A stretch of DNA of 64,000 nucleotides, taken from positions 62,001-126,000 of the forward strand of contig RWJK01001654.1 in assembly GCA_004335835.1 (NCBI GenBank). The letters are read 5' to 3'. The DNA is from Scenedesmus sp. ARA3. Its lineage: Eukaryota > Chlorophyta > Chlorophyceae > Sphaeropleales > Scenedesmaceae. This document shows, piece after piece, positions 23,101 to 39,175 of the stretch. Below the pieces are notes generated by a model, which was not told the origin of the DNA, did no database searches, and saw nothing but the letters and a program-made list of their open reading frames with translations. A program made the translations under genes and the position numbers. Position 1 is the stretch's first letter. The number at the start of each line of letters is the position of its first letter.

Positions 23101-26100
23101 TTCTGTAGTGTGGGGCTGCTCCCTGGCACGCGGCAAGGCGACATGCTGTGGAGGGACTTCCTGCGGCTGGCTGGGCAGGGGGGCAGCCGTACAGGCGGTT
23201 CTGTGCGCGCCCTGCCGCATGTTGTGCCTGCAAGCGCGTACAGCAACAGCCTGTTCTCTTCAGGCACAACAGTGAGTGTGGCGTGGAACCAGCAGGCGCT
23301 AATAGGGCGGAAGCTGCGGCAGGGCAGAGTTGGGTTGCACCATCCGCAAGGTGACCCTGCAAAAGCTGCTTCTGTAGCTTCAGGTGTCGCGCTGGCAAAC
23401 AGGCCCAGCTGCACATGCTTTCCTCACGTACGCATCGTACAAGCCAACTTCCGGCTTCAACATTTCCTTGACCTGCACATTCATATGCTGATTCTCGCAC
23501 CCAGAGCGAGCCCAAGGTCATCCCCTGGAGCCACACTCTGTACATGCTGGCCTGTGTATACGTCTAACAGCACCCTTCTTCGGCATATCCCTGTTGCTGT
23601 TAATTGCAGGGCGAGCCCAAGGCCATCCCTTGGACACACACCACACCGCTGCGCTGTGCAGTAGACGGCTGGTCACTGCAGGACATACAGCCGGGCAATG
23701 TGGTGGCCTGGCCTACCAACCTTGGCTGGATGATGGGGCCATGGCTGCTGTATGCCAGCCTGCTGAATGGCGCCACCATTGCGCTGTACCAGGTGGGCTA
23801 GTGGAGGATGCTGCACCCTTGTTTTGCCAGTGTCGATTGGGTGTGTATGTGTGTGTTATACTTGGCAGAGCAGTGGCTGGCCTTTGTTTTCCTGCATTCT
23901 TTGTGACACATAGTAGTGTGGCTATTGCCCGTGTATCTGTTGTGGCCTGGCCCACCAACCTTGGCTGGATGATGGGGCCATGGCTGCTGTATGCCAGCCT
24001 GCTCAACGGGGCCGCCGTCGCCCTCTACCAGGTGAGGTGCTGACGAGAATGTACTGCCTGTCATCGACCAGTTTGCTTATGGCGTTGATCTGCCTCATGT
24101 GTGATTGTTGCCGTCCCCAGCCTGCATGCATGCGGTGCGTGCATGTGTGCTGGCACTGTTACTGTTGTGGCAAGGTGTGCCTTGGACTGCTCCTCCGAGC
24201 TTCTACCATAATTCGCAGGCGCTGCGCACTTGATATGCTCAACTGGTGTTGCATCACTGCCGCCGCGCAGGGCTCGCCACTGGGCCGCGACTTCGGTGAG
24301 TTTGTGGCTGCTGCGCGAGTCAACATCCTAGGCCTAGTCCCCTCCATCGCCAAGGCCTGGCGCAGCAGCGGCTGCATGGCCCACTTGGACTGGACTGCTT
24401 TGAAGTGCTTCAGCAGCACCGGGGAGGCCAGCAGCCCTGAAGACTACCACTGGCTGGCCAGCAGGGTGGTTGGCTACCGCCCCGTCATAGAGTGAGTGGC
24501 TAGCAGCACTGGATGCATAGAGTGTGTGAGACAGAGTGAGCATGGTTGAGAGATGAAAACCGGATTGAGAGTAAAAAGCCCCAAGAGAGGTTTGGTTGAG
24601 GGCAGCAGCGGCTGCATGGCCGCACTTATTCTGGAGCTGCCTGCGAAGTGCTTCAGCAGCACTGGGAAGGCCAGCAGCCCTGAAGACTACCACTGGCTGG
24701 CCAGCAGAGTGGCTGGCTACAGCCCCGTCATAGAGTGAGTGGCTAGCAGCACTGAATGAAGTAGCTCCTTGTAGTGCCTTCACCACATCCTCTGCACCTT
24801 GCCTGCATCGTGCTTGTCCCCTGCCTCCGTTTGCAACTCAACAGGTACTGCGGGGGCAGAGAAGTAGGCGGGGGCTTCCATACTGGCTGCTGCACGCTAA
24901 CTGCTCCCAGCCCTTACATGCTTCATGCGCCTCTACTTTTTGAAACCTTGCTGGTACTGCGGCGGCACAGAGATGGGCGGAGGCTTCCTAGCTGGCTGCC
25001 TGCTGCAGCCGCAGGCTCCCTCCACCCTCAGCGCCTCAATCCCACTGCTGTGCCCTGCCTGCATCTTTTCCTCTCCACTTGTGGACTCCCTGCAGGTACT
25101 GCGGCGGCACAGGAGAAGGCGGCTGCTTCCTAGCTGGCTGCCTGCTGCACACCCCCTGCTTCCAACTTTTACATGCCCGCGTGTGCCCATACTTTCTCCG
25201 ACCCTGCAGGTACTGCGGTGGCACAGAGATAGGCGGAGGCTTCCTGGCTGGCTGCCTGGTGCACACTCCCTGCTTTCAGCCCTTACATGCCTTTTGTGCC
25301 CATACTTTCTCCGACCCTGCAGGTACTGCGGCGGCACAGAGATAGGCGGAGGCTTGCTAGCTGGCTGCCTGCTGCAGCCCCAGGCTCCCTGCACCTTCAG
25401 CACCTTCAGCACCTGAATGCTGCTGCTGTGCGCTGCCTGCATTCCCTCCTCTCCACTTGTGGACTCCCTACAGGTACTGCGGCGGCACAGAAATTGGAGG
25501 CGGCTTCCTGGCTGGCTGCCTGCTGCAGCCGCAGGCTCCCTCAACATTCAGCACCCCTACCTTGGGAGCCAGCCTGGTGCTGCTGTCAGAGGGTGGCAGC
25601 CAGCACCACCACAGCAGCAGCGCAGCAGCAGTCACTGGGTGAGTGTGATTGGTGGGCTGCCAGCAGACGCAGGTGTAGCAGCTGCCACATGCATCAGCAC
25701 CGAGCAGCCTGTGCCTCCGCTGCTGCTCGAGTGTAGCGCTGCACTTGCTGCTACATAATCGAGTGGTGTGCAGTGCGGCAGTTGCGCGAGCGCTGTATCT
25801 CGCTGTCTTCACCTCCACCATACTGTGCTGTTGCCTCAGCGAGTCTCCCTGCTGCACTCCACCCTGCTGTACCTGGCTGCACTCTGCAGTGAGCTTGCGC
25901 TGGTGCCACCTATGCTGGGCATGTCGCAGCAGCTGCTGCACAAAGATCACACAGCCACCTACTATGCCGGCATGCCTGCCTGCCAGCTGAGCGGCAAGCC
26001 GCTGAGGCGGCATGGTGATGAGGTGGCAAGGCTTGCAGGGGGCTATTACAGGGCCCTGGGGCGTGTTGATGACACCATGAATTTGGGGGGCATCAAGGTG

Positions 26101-27504
26101 GGTTGGGCGTGTGGCTGGGTTGAGGCAATGCTTGATAGTGGTGTGCTAGGATGCTCAAGTTATTAGTAGAGTGACAGAAGTGACGCAGCACAGGTAAGGA
26201 GTGCCTTGGCTGGCAGGCAAGCCGCGTGCTACAGCAGCATGCCTGCCTGCCAGCTCAGTGGTAAGCCTCTGAGGAGGCATGGCGATGAAGTGGCAAGGCT
26301 GGCTGGGGGCTACTACAGGGCCCTGGGGCGAGTTGATGACACGATGAACCTGGGAGGGATCAAGGTGGGTGGTGGGTGGTGCTGGAAGGGCATTGAAACG
26401 GTGTCATCACTGAATCAAGTCGTGTCAAAGCCCTCCGTGCTGTGTGCCATGCGCTGCGCTGCCTGTCGCACGCACACGTCGTTTTGTTGATGGTTGGTTG
26501 TTGCCGTCCGGGTCATGCTAGCAGTTGCTTGGTGTGCTGATGATCCATTGTTCTGGTATGCATTGTACCCCGGCAGTGTGTTGTACTGCTTGTAGCTTTG
26601 CCGATTGTGACACCTAGTGATGTCCAGCATATGTACTGCCCTGTGTTGCTGACTGTACTGCCCCGTACTGCCCTGTGTGGTTCACTGTACTGCCCTGTAC
26701 TGCCCTGTACTGCCGCATGCAAGTCGGCTCAGTGGAGCTGGAGCGAGTGGTGCTGGCAAACGTGCCTGACACTTAGCCATGTCCAGCACGTGTACTGCCC
26801 TGAGTTGCTCAATGCACTGCCGTGTACTGCCCTGTACTGCCTTGCAGGTCAGCTCTGTGGAGTTGGAGCGAGTGGTGCTGGCAAATGTGCCTGGCGTGGC
26901 AGAGGCAGCAGCAATAATATTGCAGCCTAGTAGGCCTGCCCTGCGTTGCTTATTGTACTGCCTTGTACTGCCGTGTACTGCATTCTGCACTGCCCTGTAC
27001 TGCCTCATAGGTCAGCTCTGTGGAGTTGGAACGAGTGGTGCTGGCAAATGTGCCTGGCGTAGCAGAGGCAGCAGCAATAGGCCTGCCCTGTGTTGCTCAC
27101 TGTACTGCCCTGTACTGCCCTGTACTGCTTCACAGGTCAGCTCAGTGGAGCTGGAGCGAGTGGTGCTGGCAAACGTGCCTGGCGTGGCAGAGGCAGCAGC
27201 AATAGGCATCCCAGCACCTGGCGGCGGCCCTGAGCTACTGCACATGTTCCTAGTGCTCAACCCTACCACAACAGCAGCAGCAGCAGCCACTAGCAGCAGC
27301 AGCAGCAGGTCAGCTGTTGAGGCAGCAGCAGATGCTGTGAAACAGCTGCAGCAGGCGTGTCAGGCTGCGGTTCGTGCGCATTTGAACCCGCTATTCAAAG
27401 TGGAGAGGGTGCTGCTGGTGCCAAGCTTGCCACGCACCGCCTCGAACAAGGTGATGCGGCGCGTGCTGCGCAGCCAGGCCATGCAGCAGCGCTCGAAGCT
27501 GTAG
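20185..27504 (+). CDS. Peroxisomal acyl-activating enzyme (AAE17/18-type acyl-CoA synthetase)
   Basis: AMP-forming acyl/acetyl-CoA synthetase of the ANL superfamily. Exons, phase-checked: 20185-20292, 20371-20553, 21434-21635, 21863-22042, 22306-22469, 22732-22992, 23610-23792, 24271-24491, 25474-25638, 25890-26097 and 27136-27504, giving 747 residues, close to plant AAE17/18. The N-terminal part has the plant signature [10 protein letters not shown] and an NPNVFWAAV segment. The catalytic core shows the P-loop-like [15 protein letters not shown], the [10 protein letters not shown] motif and [18 protein letters not shown]. The C-terminal lobe has the A10 lysine in ASNKVMRR. The protein ends in SKL, a type 1 peroxisomal signal, so it probably activates carboxylic acids for beta-oxidation; the substrate cannot be read from sequence. 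Seven of its exons have partial tandem copies in adjoining introns. One base in exon 6 is N (22955). Confidence 0.9.
20675..20720. repeat. CTG microsatellite in an AAE intron
   Basis: Run of CTG triplets with single substitutions in intron 2 of the acyl-activating enzyme gene, in CTG orientation relative to transcription, upstream of the exon-3 head copies. Confidence 0.85.
20979..21480 (+). repeat. Exon-3 head copies with long intron part
   Basis: Acceptor plus coding start [11 protein letters not shown](D/E)PSRDW occurs at 20979, 21214 and 21434. The first two copies are followed by intron sequence sharing the words TTTGAGGCCTCTG and GGCCTTGTTTTCATACG. Only the third continues into the conserved segment NPNVFWAAV. 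The unit is about 220-235 bases, so exon head, intron and acceptor were duplicated together. Confidence 0.85.
23134..23275 (+). repeat. Exon-6 tail copy
   Basis: Repeats the last 140 bases of exon 22732-22992 of the acyl-activating enzyme (coding GDMLWRDFL...YSN.LFSSGTT) with its GTGAGT donor. The copy remains largely open and differs at a few positions. It has no clear acceptor. Confidence 0.85.
23937..24040 (+). repeat. Exon-7 tail copy
   Basis: Repeats the last 90 bases of exon 23610-23792 (coding [20 protein letters not shown]) with its donor. It differs by several mostly synonymous changes and has no recognisable acceptor at its left end. Confidence 0.85.
24600..24745 (+). repeat. Exon-8 tail copy
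   Basis: Repeats the last 130 bases of exon 24271-24491 (coding SSGCMA..., then [19 protein letters not shown]) plus the donor and the intron start GTGAGTGGCTAGCAGCACTG. Confidence 0.85.
24845..25560 (+). repeat. Six-fold array of the [10 protein letters not shown] exon head
   Basis: Heads start at 24845, 24954, 25096, 25210, 25323 and 25474, spaced 109 to 151 bases. Each repeats the acceptor region and the coding start [20 protein letters not shown]. Copy 2 has lost its AG. Several spacers share the word CATACTTTCTCCGACCCTGCAG in part. Only the sixth copy has the exon's full 3' end and donor (25638). This is the most expanded array in the window. Confidence 0.9.
26232..26370 (+). repeat. 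Exon-10 tail copy
   Basis: Repeats the last 125 bases of exon 25890-26097 (coding [18 protein letters not shown] ... [13 protein letters not shown]) with a GTGGGT donor. The copy is open in the same frame. Confidence 0.85.
26634..27205 (+). repeat. Exon-11 head copies with TGTACTGCCC decamer tracts
   Basis: The head of the last exon (coding [20 protein letters not shown]) starts at about 26724, 26848, 27011 and 27136; the last is the functional one. Each head is preceded by a tract of a ten-base pyrimidine-rich unit, TGTACTGCCC with variants (26634-26713, 26797-26847, 26952-27006, 27097-27130). The tracts occupy the place of the polypyrimidine tract. Confidence 0.9.
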
Positions 27505-28141
27505 CAGCTACAGTACAGCTGGGGTCCTGTCTGTGCTGTATTGCTTGTCAGGAAACAGTGCGTTGTGAACGTGTACTTGTTCGCTGGAGTGCCATGGTGG
27601 CATGGCATGCAGCTTTTGACATGTGTTGCAGCACCTTCGTGCCATTATGTCCGTTTGTGCTTGCATACGTGCAGTAGGGTCTGCAACATTGTTGAGGAAG
27701 CTCAACTCATGTCAACTTGGTGTTACCATACAAGCAGGGCGTGTTCGCGTGCAGCGCTTTCCACTGTGGGCCCTGCTATTCCAGCTGGGACCAGCTGCAG
27801 CTGGGTCTGGTGGTCCAAAGTTGGCCTGTACTTCGGTTTTGCCAAAGCAAGGGAGAGAAGGCTGTGTCGTTGTGCTGCTGTTTGAACTGTGCTGCTGTTT
27901 TGACAGCGGAACAGCGTGAGCTACTGGAAGACAACCTTCGTAAGAACTTGGAACTTCACTGGTCGCTTCTAAGACCTAAGCTGTCGCCATGAGCGTCGGT
28001 CCCACGGGAGACTTAGCCCCGACAATTGTTCCGTTTCCCACGTAAATTATATAAAGTTCTTGCCTCCCTCTGTCGTGGCTGCTCTACCACTGCAAAGCAG
28101 AAGTGCTACACCGCAACAGCATCAGCCCTCCAAGCCACAGG
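27505..28141. other. Intergenic, 0.64 kb
   Basis: Between the acyl-activating enzyme and MDAR, both on the plus strand. It holds the 3' untranslated region of the first and the promoter of the second, with a TATA-like element at 28048-28055. Short ORFs look like chance. Confidence 0.45.
28048..28055 (+). promoter_or_regulatory. TATA-like element of the MDAR promoter
   Basis: TATATAAA, embedded in an AT-rich stretch that stands out from GC-rich surroundings, 94 bases before the MDAR start codon at 28142. That spacing would give a 5' untranslated region of roughly 60 to 70 bases. Confidence 0.5.
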
Positions 28142-34060
<5,919 letters not shown>

Positions 34061-34849
34061 TGTATAAGAACGAATTGATGTGATGGCTGGTGTGAGCTGG
34101 TGTGTGGCTACGATACTGTGATGTGATGGCTGGTGCGAGCTGGTGTGCGGCTGCCATTACAGCAATCGCTGCTGCAGCACCTGCTGTCGTGGCAGAGCTC
34201 ATAACGCAGGGTGCAGCGTGGGCGCTGAGCAAGCTGTGAGGGGTTTTTGTTTGAGCTGGCATGTCTGCGATCATCGCAGCAATGATTGCTGTTGTGACAG
34301 ATGACTGCAACGTTCCTGGTTGTGTTTGCCTGAAGTGAGACAGATGCTCTTGTCTGGTGTAATCTGGTGAGTCCCCTTCAAGTGTATGGCCTCAAGCCAC
34401 TGTCTTGGGCCCAGCAGGGCTTGCCCCATGTACTTAGTGACTGCATGCCAGTGGCCCTAGAACTTGACACTGATGTGTTTTGGCACCGTCGCAGATATAC
34501 ATTCCTGGCTAAAATCATCTTTGGCAGACGGACCACTTCGCATTGACAAAGGTGTAAAGACATCCGGGGTCATCCTTCTTCATCTTCAGTGTGAACACTG
34601 GCGCTCCTGCCAGTGCTGTGAACAGCCACGTAGGTAGGTCTGTGTGGTCCGCAGACAAGTGACGCTCGAAACCACACGCGCATATCTACCTGCCTCAGCA
34701 TCCTTCTGGGTATCTGGAAGGTCGACTGCCCCAATCTTTGTCTCGGCGCGTGCGAACTTGTCTAGGCCTTTAGTTGCAAACAGCTGGGCTTCCTCACGTC
34801 GCGAAGAAATTACAAGCTGCTGAAGTTGAGGAACATTTGCTTCACTACG
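34061..34849. other. Intergenic with a decayed copy of the MDAR last exon
   Basis: Holds the MDAR 3' untranslated region and the promoter of the FAD oxidoreductase gene. Bases 34140-34239 resemble the end of the MDAR last exon (coding APADVAELKAQGAAWALSKL and the stop) with substitutions. A short tandem repeat (GATGTGATGGCTGGTG...) lies just before it. A TGTAA signal is at 34358-34362. Confidence 0.7.
34140..34239 (+). repeat. Exon-tail copy of the MDAR last exon, including a second SKL stop
   Basis: About 75 bases downstream of the true stop, the last 60 or so coding bases recur with a few substitutions and again end ALSKL then TGA. It lies outside the coding frame of the gene and is presumably 3' untranslated sequence. 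Confidence 0.8.
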
Positions 34850-37800
34850 ATGCAGGCGGTAGGCAGGAGCAGCATGCGGCAACCAGCACCAACAGGCCAG
34901 AGCATGGGCTACAGTTGCAGATCCAGGCAGCTGTGCAGCGCAAAGGCGCTTGGACAGCCACGTCACCGCCTTCGTATGCGGGTTGAGCGTTCAGCAGCAG
35001 CGTCTACGGGATCTGCAACATCCCATGCAGCTCAGCAGCAGGAACAGCAGCAGGCTGTGGTCATTGGCAGTGGCATGGCAGGACTTGCTGCTGCAGAGGT
35101 GCTGTCCCGCCATTTCAGCCATGTGGTGGTGCTTGAGAGGGACCAGCCCCACCCTGAATGGCAGCAGGGTGCAGTTGACATGGCAAAGGTGCGACATACA
35201 GCATAGTGTCATATCCTGCAAGCATCTGCTGTTGGAGTTACCTGTTGCTCTTGTCAATGTGGTTCATCAGGCAGTGCACACACCACACGGTACTGGGCTC
35301 TGACGCACTAAGCATTTCTGGTCAAGGCAGTGTTCAGCTACCGCGCTTGCCCTGTGCTGTGTGCTGCATGCAATGCAACTTGTGATTTCTTCTCCAGCCA
35401 GCACATGTAGCCTGTCCGGGCTGCAGCAGTGCTGACCTCATGCATATGCTGTTGCAGTGCTGACCGCATGCATATGCAACTGTACCAGGCTCGGCATGTG
35501 CTGTCTTCTGCTTGCGCAGCAGTGATGATATCATGCACCTGCTGTTGATGCTGTGCAGTCCAAGGTGGCCAGGCGGGGAGTAACGCAGGTGAGGCGGCAG
35601 CACAACAATAGCAGGACAAGTGTGCCGGTTGCATACCCGACATTTTGCCAAGTTGTCGGCAATCTGGCGGAGTGGAGGTCGCCCTGTGCAGAGACTTTGC
35701 AGCACCCTACCTCATGGTTGTCCTGTCAAGGTCCGAACTTTGGTGGTGACCGAAGCAAACTTAAGCTGGTGCCAGGACCCACATGTAACTATCATTTCTC
35801 TCATAAATTGTTGTGCGCGCATCCTCTGATCAGTTGCGGCACTCCTCTACAGTTTCACTTGTAGTTTTAGACAGTTTTAGACAATGTTAGACAGTATACC
35901 GCCTGGCTACTTGCCTGCTTGCACAACATGCCCCTGCCCATGATCAATGTCAACATATAAAGACGTTGCACGATGCGTCCCCTCCATTGACATGCTTATC
36001 CCTGCCTGCCGCGCCTGTTATGTGCGCCTTCAAAGTGCAGTACAACCATTTGCATGGCATGACAGCTGGTGGCCTTGCTTCCCTGAACAGGATCTTTGGC
36101 GGCCGCTACAGCCCTGCACTGGAAGCAGCGGGGACTCCGATGCTTCAGCTCTTCAAGCATGCGCGGCTGGTGCACCCAACGTATGGCTGCTGGCTGCCGC
36201 GCAACGCCTCAGCAGCACCGGTTGCAACTGCATTTTGCACGCGGCATATGTTTGAGAGCACGGCGCGGCAGCTGGTCGCTGGCAACGAGCGCGTTGAGTT
36301 TGTGCATGGCGCGAAGGCAGTAGGTCTGCAGTTTGAAGAGGACGCTGGGGCAGCTGCTGCAGCAGCAGAGCCAAGCACACGGGGTCAGAAGTCAGTGACA
36401 GGTGCGGGGTGCCTTTGCCGCAGTTCGTGTTGCCTGCACATGTGACTGTTGCTGCTCGCTTAATCCAGCTCCTCTGCAATCTACAAGCTTGCCTGACCAC
36501 TTATGCCTGCTTTTGATGGTTACTAACTTGGCGCGCTGTGTCAGCATCGTGCCACGTTGTACACTGCGGGAGTCGGCTGGTCCAGCATTGCTTTGAAGGA
36601 GCGGAGATTTGCATTTACTCCGTTCTTTGGAGTCATGGAGCCGTAGAATGCGACCTTTCACCCTGCTCAGCACAATGCTTTGCCACATGTGCTCACTTGC
36701 AGGTGTGCTGCTTGCAGATAGCCGCTCCCTGCCAGCCAACATAGTGTCTGCAGCATGCCACATCTTGAGCTGCTCAACACAGCTCTCTGCGCTTTGATCT
36801 TTGCAGGCGTGTTGCTGGCTGATGGCAGCTTCCTGCAAGCAGGCCTGGTGGTTGATGCCTCAGGCAGGCATAGCGCTGCCCCTGACTGGCTAGCGGCTGC
36901 AGGCTTCCCACAGCCCCGAGTGTCACATGCAACCGCCGGCTGCAGCTACGCGTCAACGTGAGTGCAGCTGCTGCTCCTACTGCTGCTGCTGCTCATGTGG
37001 TTGTGGTGGCAGCTGCTCGGGGCAGTGCGGTTGCTGCTGTGCATGAATGTGTTACTGTAATTGTGGCTCTTGATGCAGCCTGCTGCATGGCCTGTGAGCC
37101 TTTGACAAAGTGTTGTTGTGGTGTTTAGCAGAGTGCCTCATTAACCCAGGCGCCGCATTTTTGAAGTCTGTGTTCAAAAACAGACAGCGGCTGCAGCTGT
37201 CATGCGGCGGAGTTGAATGCTGTTGCAGGACAACGTTGGTGGGAGGACTCATCCAGGCAGCTCTGCATTTATGAACAAGTCTTGCTGCTGCTGCCGCCAT
37301 TGCTGCTGCTGCCTGTCACCGGCTGCCTGCGCAGGCTTGTGAAGCTCTCACCCGAGGCTGAGTCAGCACTCGCTGCTGCTGAGGTGCGCATCATCTACGC
37401 CATGGCGCATGCGCCTGAGAAGAGCCTCGGCATTCTGGCGCAGGCCGAGAGCGGCGTCTGGCAGACTTCGGTTGGCGGCTTTGGAGACAAGACGCCACCA
37501 CTGAAAGACGATGGCATCTTTGATTGGGCTAAGAAGGTGCGTGGCCCCTCTCAATAGCTGTTGAGCTCTGCGTGTGGCATTGCTTGTGGTTGTGTTGGGG
37601 TGTGTCTGACCAAGCGTCGCATCGCCTGAGAAGAGCCCGGGCATCCTGGTTAGCGCTGAAAACGGCGTCTGGCAGGCTTCGGTCGGCGGCTTTGCTGACA
37701 AGACGCCACCGCTGAAGGATGATGGCATCTTAGAGTGGGCGAAGCAAGTGTGTGGCCTCCTTGAAAAAGCTGCATAGCTCAAGGGCGGAGGGAGTTGGCT

Positions 37801-37951
37801 GTTCCTGGCACTGCATGCTTGCTGCGGTCTGTTGCGGGTCTGAGGGTGCTTGTGGCTTCTTTGGACTGTGTTTGGCAGGGCGTCGATGTGCTGTCTGTAC
37901 ACATCTGATCGCGCTGGCTCACCTTGTGCGCGCCTGCTGCTGCTGTCATCA

Positions 37952-38008
<57 letters not shown>

Positions 38009-39175
38009 CACAGGAGGTGTGGCACCCCAGCATTGCAGCACTGCTGGAGGGCTGCACTCCCCTGATTCCCTGGCGCCGCTTCTATGGCCTAGGCAGTACA
38101 TGGCGGCACTATGAGGAAGCTGCTGCTGCGGGGAACCTCCCTGAAGGGCTGCTGCTGCTGGCCGACTCAATTTGTTCTTTCCAGCCCGTGTATGGCCAGG
38201 GCATGACTGTGGCAGCGCTTGAGGCTGAGATCCTTGATGAGCTGCTTGAAAAGCGCAGCAGCAGCAGCAGCAGCAGCAGCAGCACCACTAGCTACATAGA
38301 GGTGACAGGCCTGGCAGCTGAGTTGCAGGCAGCAGTGCAGCCGGTAGTGCAGGCAGCGTGGGATCTCGCGGTTGGTGGTGACATGAAGTATGAGGGTGCT
38401 GTGAGCAGCGATGGGCCGGTTGCTACTGGGCTGGCTGGAAAACTGATGGGCGCTTACATGGAGGCACTATTTGAGCTGGCCACGAGTGATGAGACGGTGA
38501 GTGCATTTGTTTTGCAACTGCTGGCATGCATTTCGTGTGGCAAGCGCTTGGGCAGCTTAACAGAAGCAGTGTTGAGGATTGCCATGCGTAGTAAGATGGT
38601 GTGGGCTGTTATCTATGAGAGAGATCCTGGTGTGTGCATTGCCCGTGTGTCTGCGTGTTTGCTTGGTTAATGCTGGGCTGGCTGAACCGCTGATGGTGCC
38701 AGGACCCACATGTATCTATCCTCTCGCAAAACGTGCTGAGTGTGTGCCTGCTGCTGAGTTCGCTGCTTTGAGTTGAGTTGAGTCAGTGGTTGTGCCAGTC
38801 CTGCAGACACTGTCACCCGCTGTACCGCTGCCCACTGCTGCACGTTGCTTGTTCGCTGCGCAAAATTGATCCCGCAAACACTGTGATGTTGCCTGCTCCT
38901 CTGTTGCTTGTCTGCAGGCGCAGGAGGCGCTCCTGCGAGTTATGCACATGCTGGATCCACCTGCAAAGGTCATGGAGCCTCCGGTGCTTAGCCGGGTGCT
39001 GCTGCACCTGATCACAGCACCCTTCAGGCCAGCAGCAGGACCCAATGCAGCTTTTCTATCCAGCAGCAGCAGCAGCAAGCCGGCTAGCAGGGTCGGTGGT
39101 GCTGCGCAGGCAGCTGCTGCTGTGAGGGCGAGCGCTGCAGGAGGGGGCCGCTTTGACCTGGGTGTGAACATCTAG
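34850..39175 (+). CDS. FAD-dependent oxidoreductase (monooxygenase-like), probably plastid
   Basis: Exons, phase-checked: 34850-35188, 35559-35588, 36041-36401, 36807-36957, 37335-37536, 38014-38496 and 38918-39175, giving 607 residues. The first 50 residues are basic and Ser/Ala/Gln-rich without acidic groups, like a chloroplast transit peptide. Then comes the FAD Rossmann motif VVIGSGMAGLAAAEVL followed by VVVLERD. A tiny 30-base exon codes ARRGVTQ and joins to the next exon's NHLHGM, matching the (R)GVPQ...HLHG signature of this flavoprotein family. Later motifs are VVDASGRHSAAPDWL, TSVGGFGDKTPPLKDDG, and LLLADSICSFQPVYGQGM, the family's second FAD motif. The family includes uncharacterised bacterial FAD-binding monooxygenases; the substrate is unknown. 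Exons 4 and 5 have partial copies. Confidence 0.85.
35768..35792 (+). repeat. 25-bp interspersed intron repeat, copy 1
   Basis: GGTGCCAGGACCCACATGTA followed by ACTAT. It matches 38695-38719 with one mismatch. Both copies lie in different introns of the same FAD oxidoreductase gene, almost 3 kb apart. Confidence 0.85.
36700..36752 (+). repeat. Exon 4 head copy, FAD oxidoreductase
   Basis: An acceptor and the coding start VLLADSRSLPAN resemble the intact exon 4 start (VLLADGSFLQAGL) at 36807. The copy breaks off after about 50 bases. Confidence 0.75.
37623..37755 (+). repeat. Open exon 5 tail copy, FAD oxidoreductase
   Basis: Repeats the last 125 bases of exon 37335-37536 (coding PEKSLGIL..., then SVGGFGDKTPPLKDDGI) with a donor-like GTGTGT. 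The copy stays open in frame and its changes give conservative replacements (for example FADKTPPLKDDGILEWAKQ). No clear acceptor starts it. Confidence 0.8.
37950..38006 (+). repeat. CTG tract before an acceptor
   Basis: About 19 CTG triplets directly upstream of the acceptor CTCCCACAG of exon 38014-38496, so the repeat serves as or replaces the polypyrimidine tract. Confidence 0.9.
38695..38719 (+). repeat. 25-bp interspersed intron repeat, copy 2
   Basis: Second copy of the repeat at 35768-35792 (one mismatch). Similarity continues weakly downstream (CTCTC followed by AAA). Confidence 0.85.

Noticed and set aside
24845..25560. Regularly spaced direct repeats that look like a CRISPR-type array
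   Set aside because: The repeats are coding exon heads of the acyl-activating enzyme and the spacers are intron sequence; the genome is eukaryotic.
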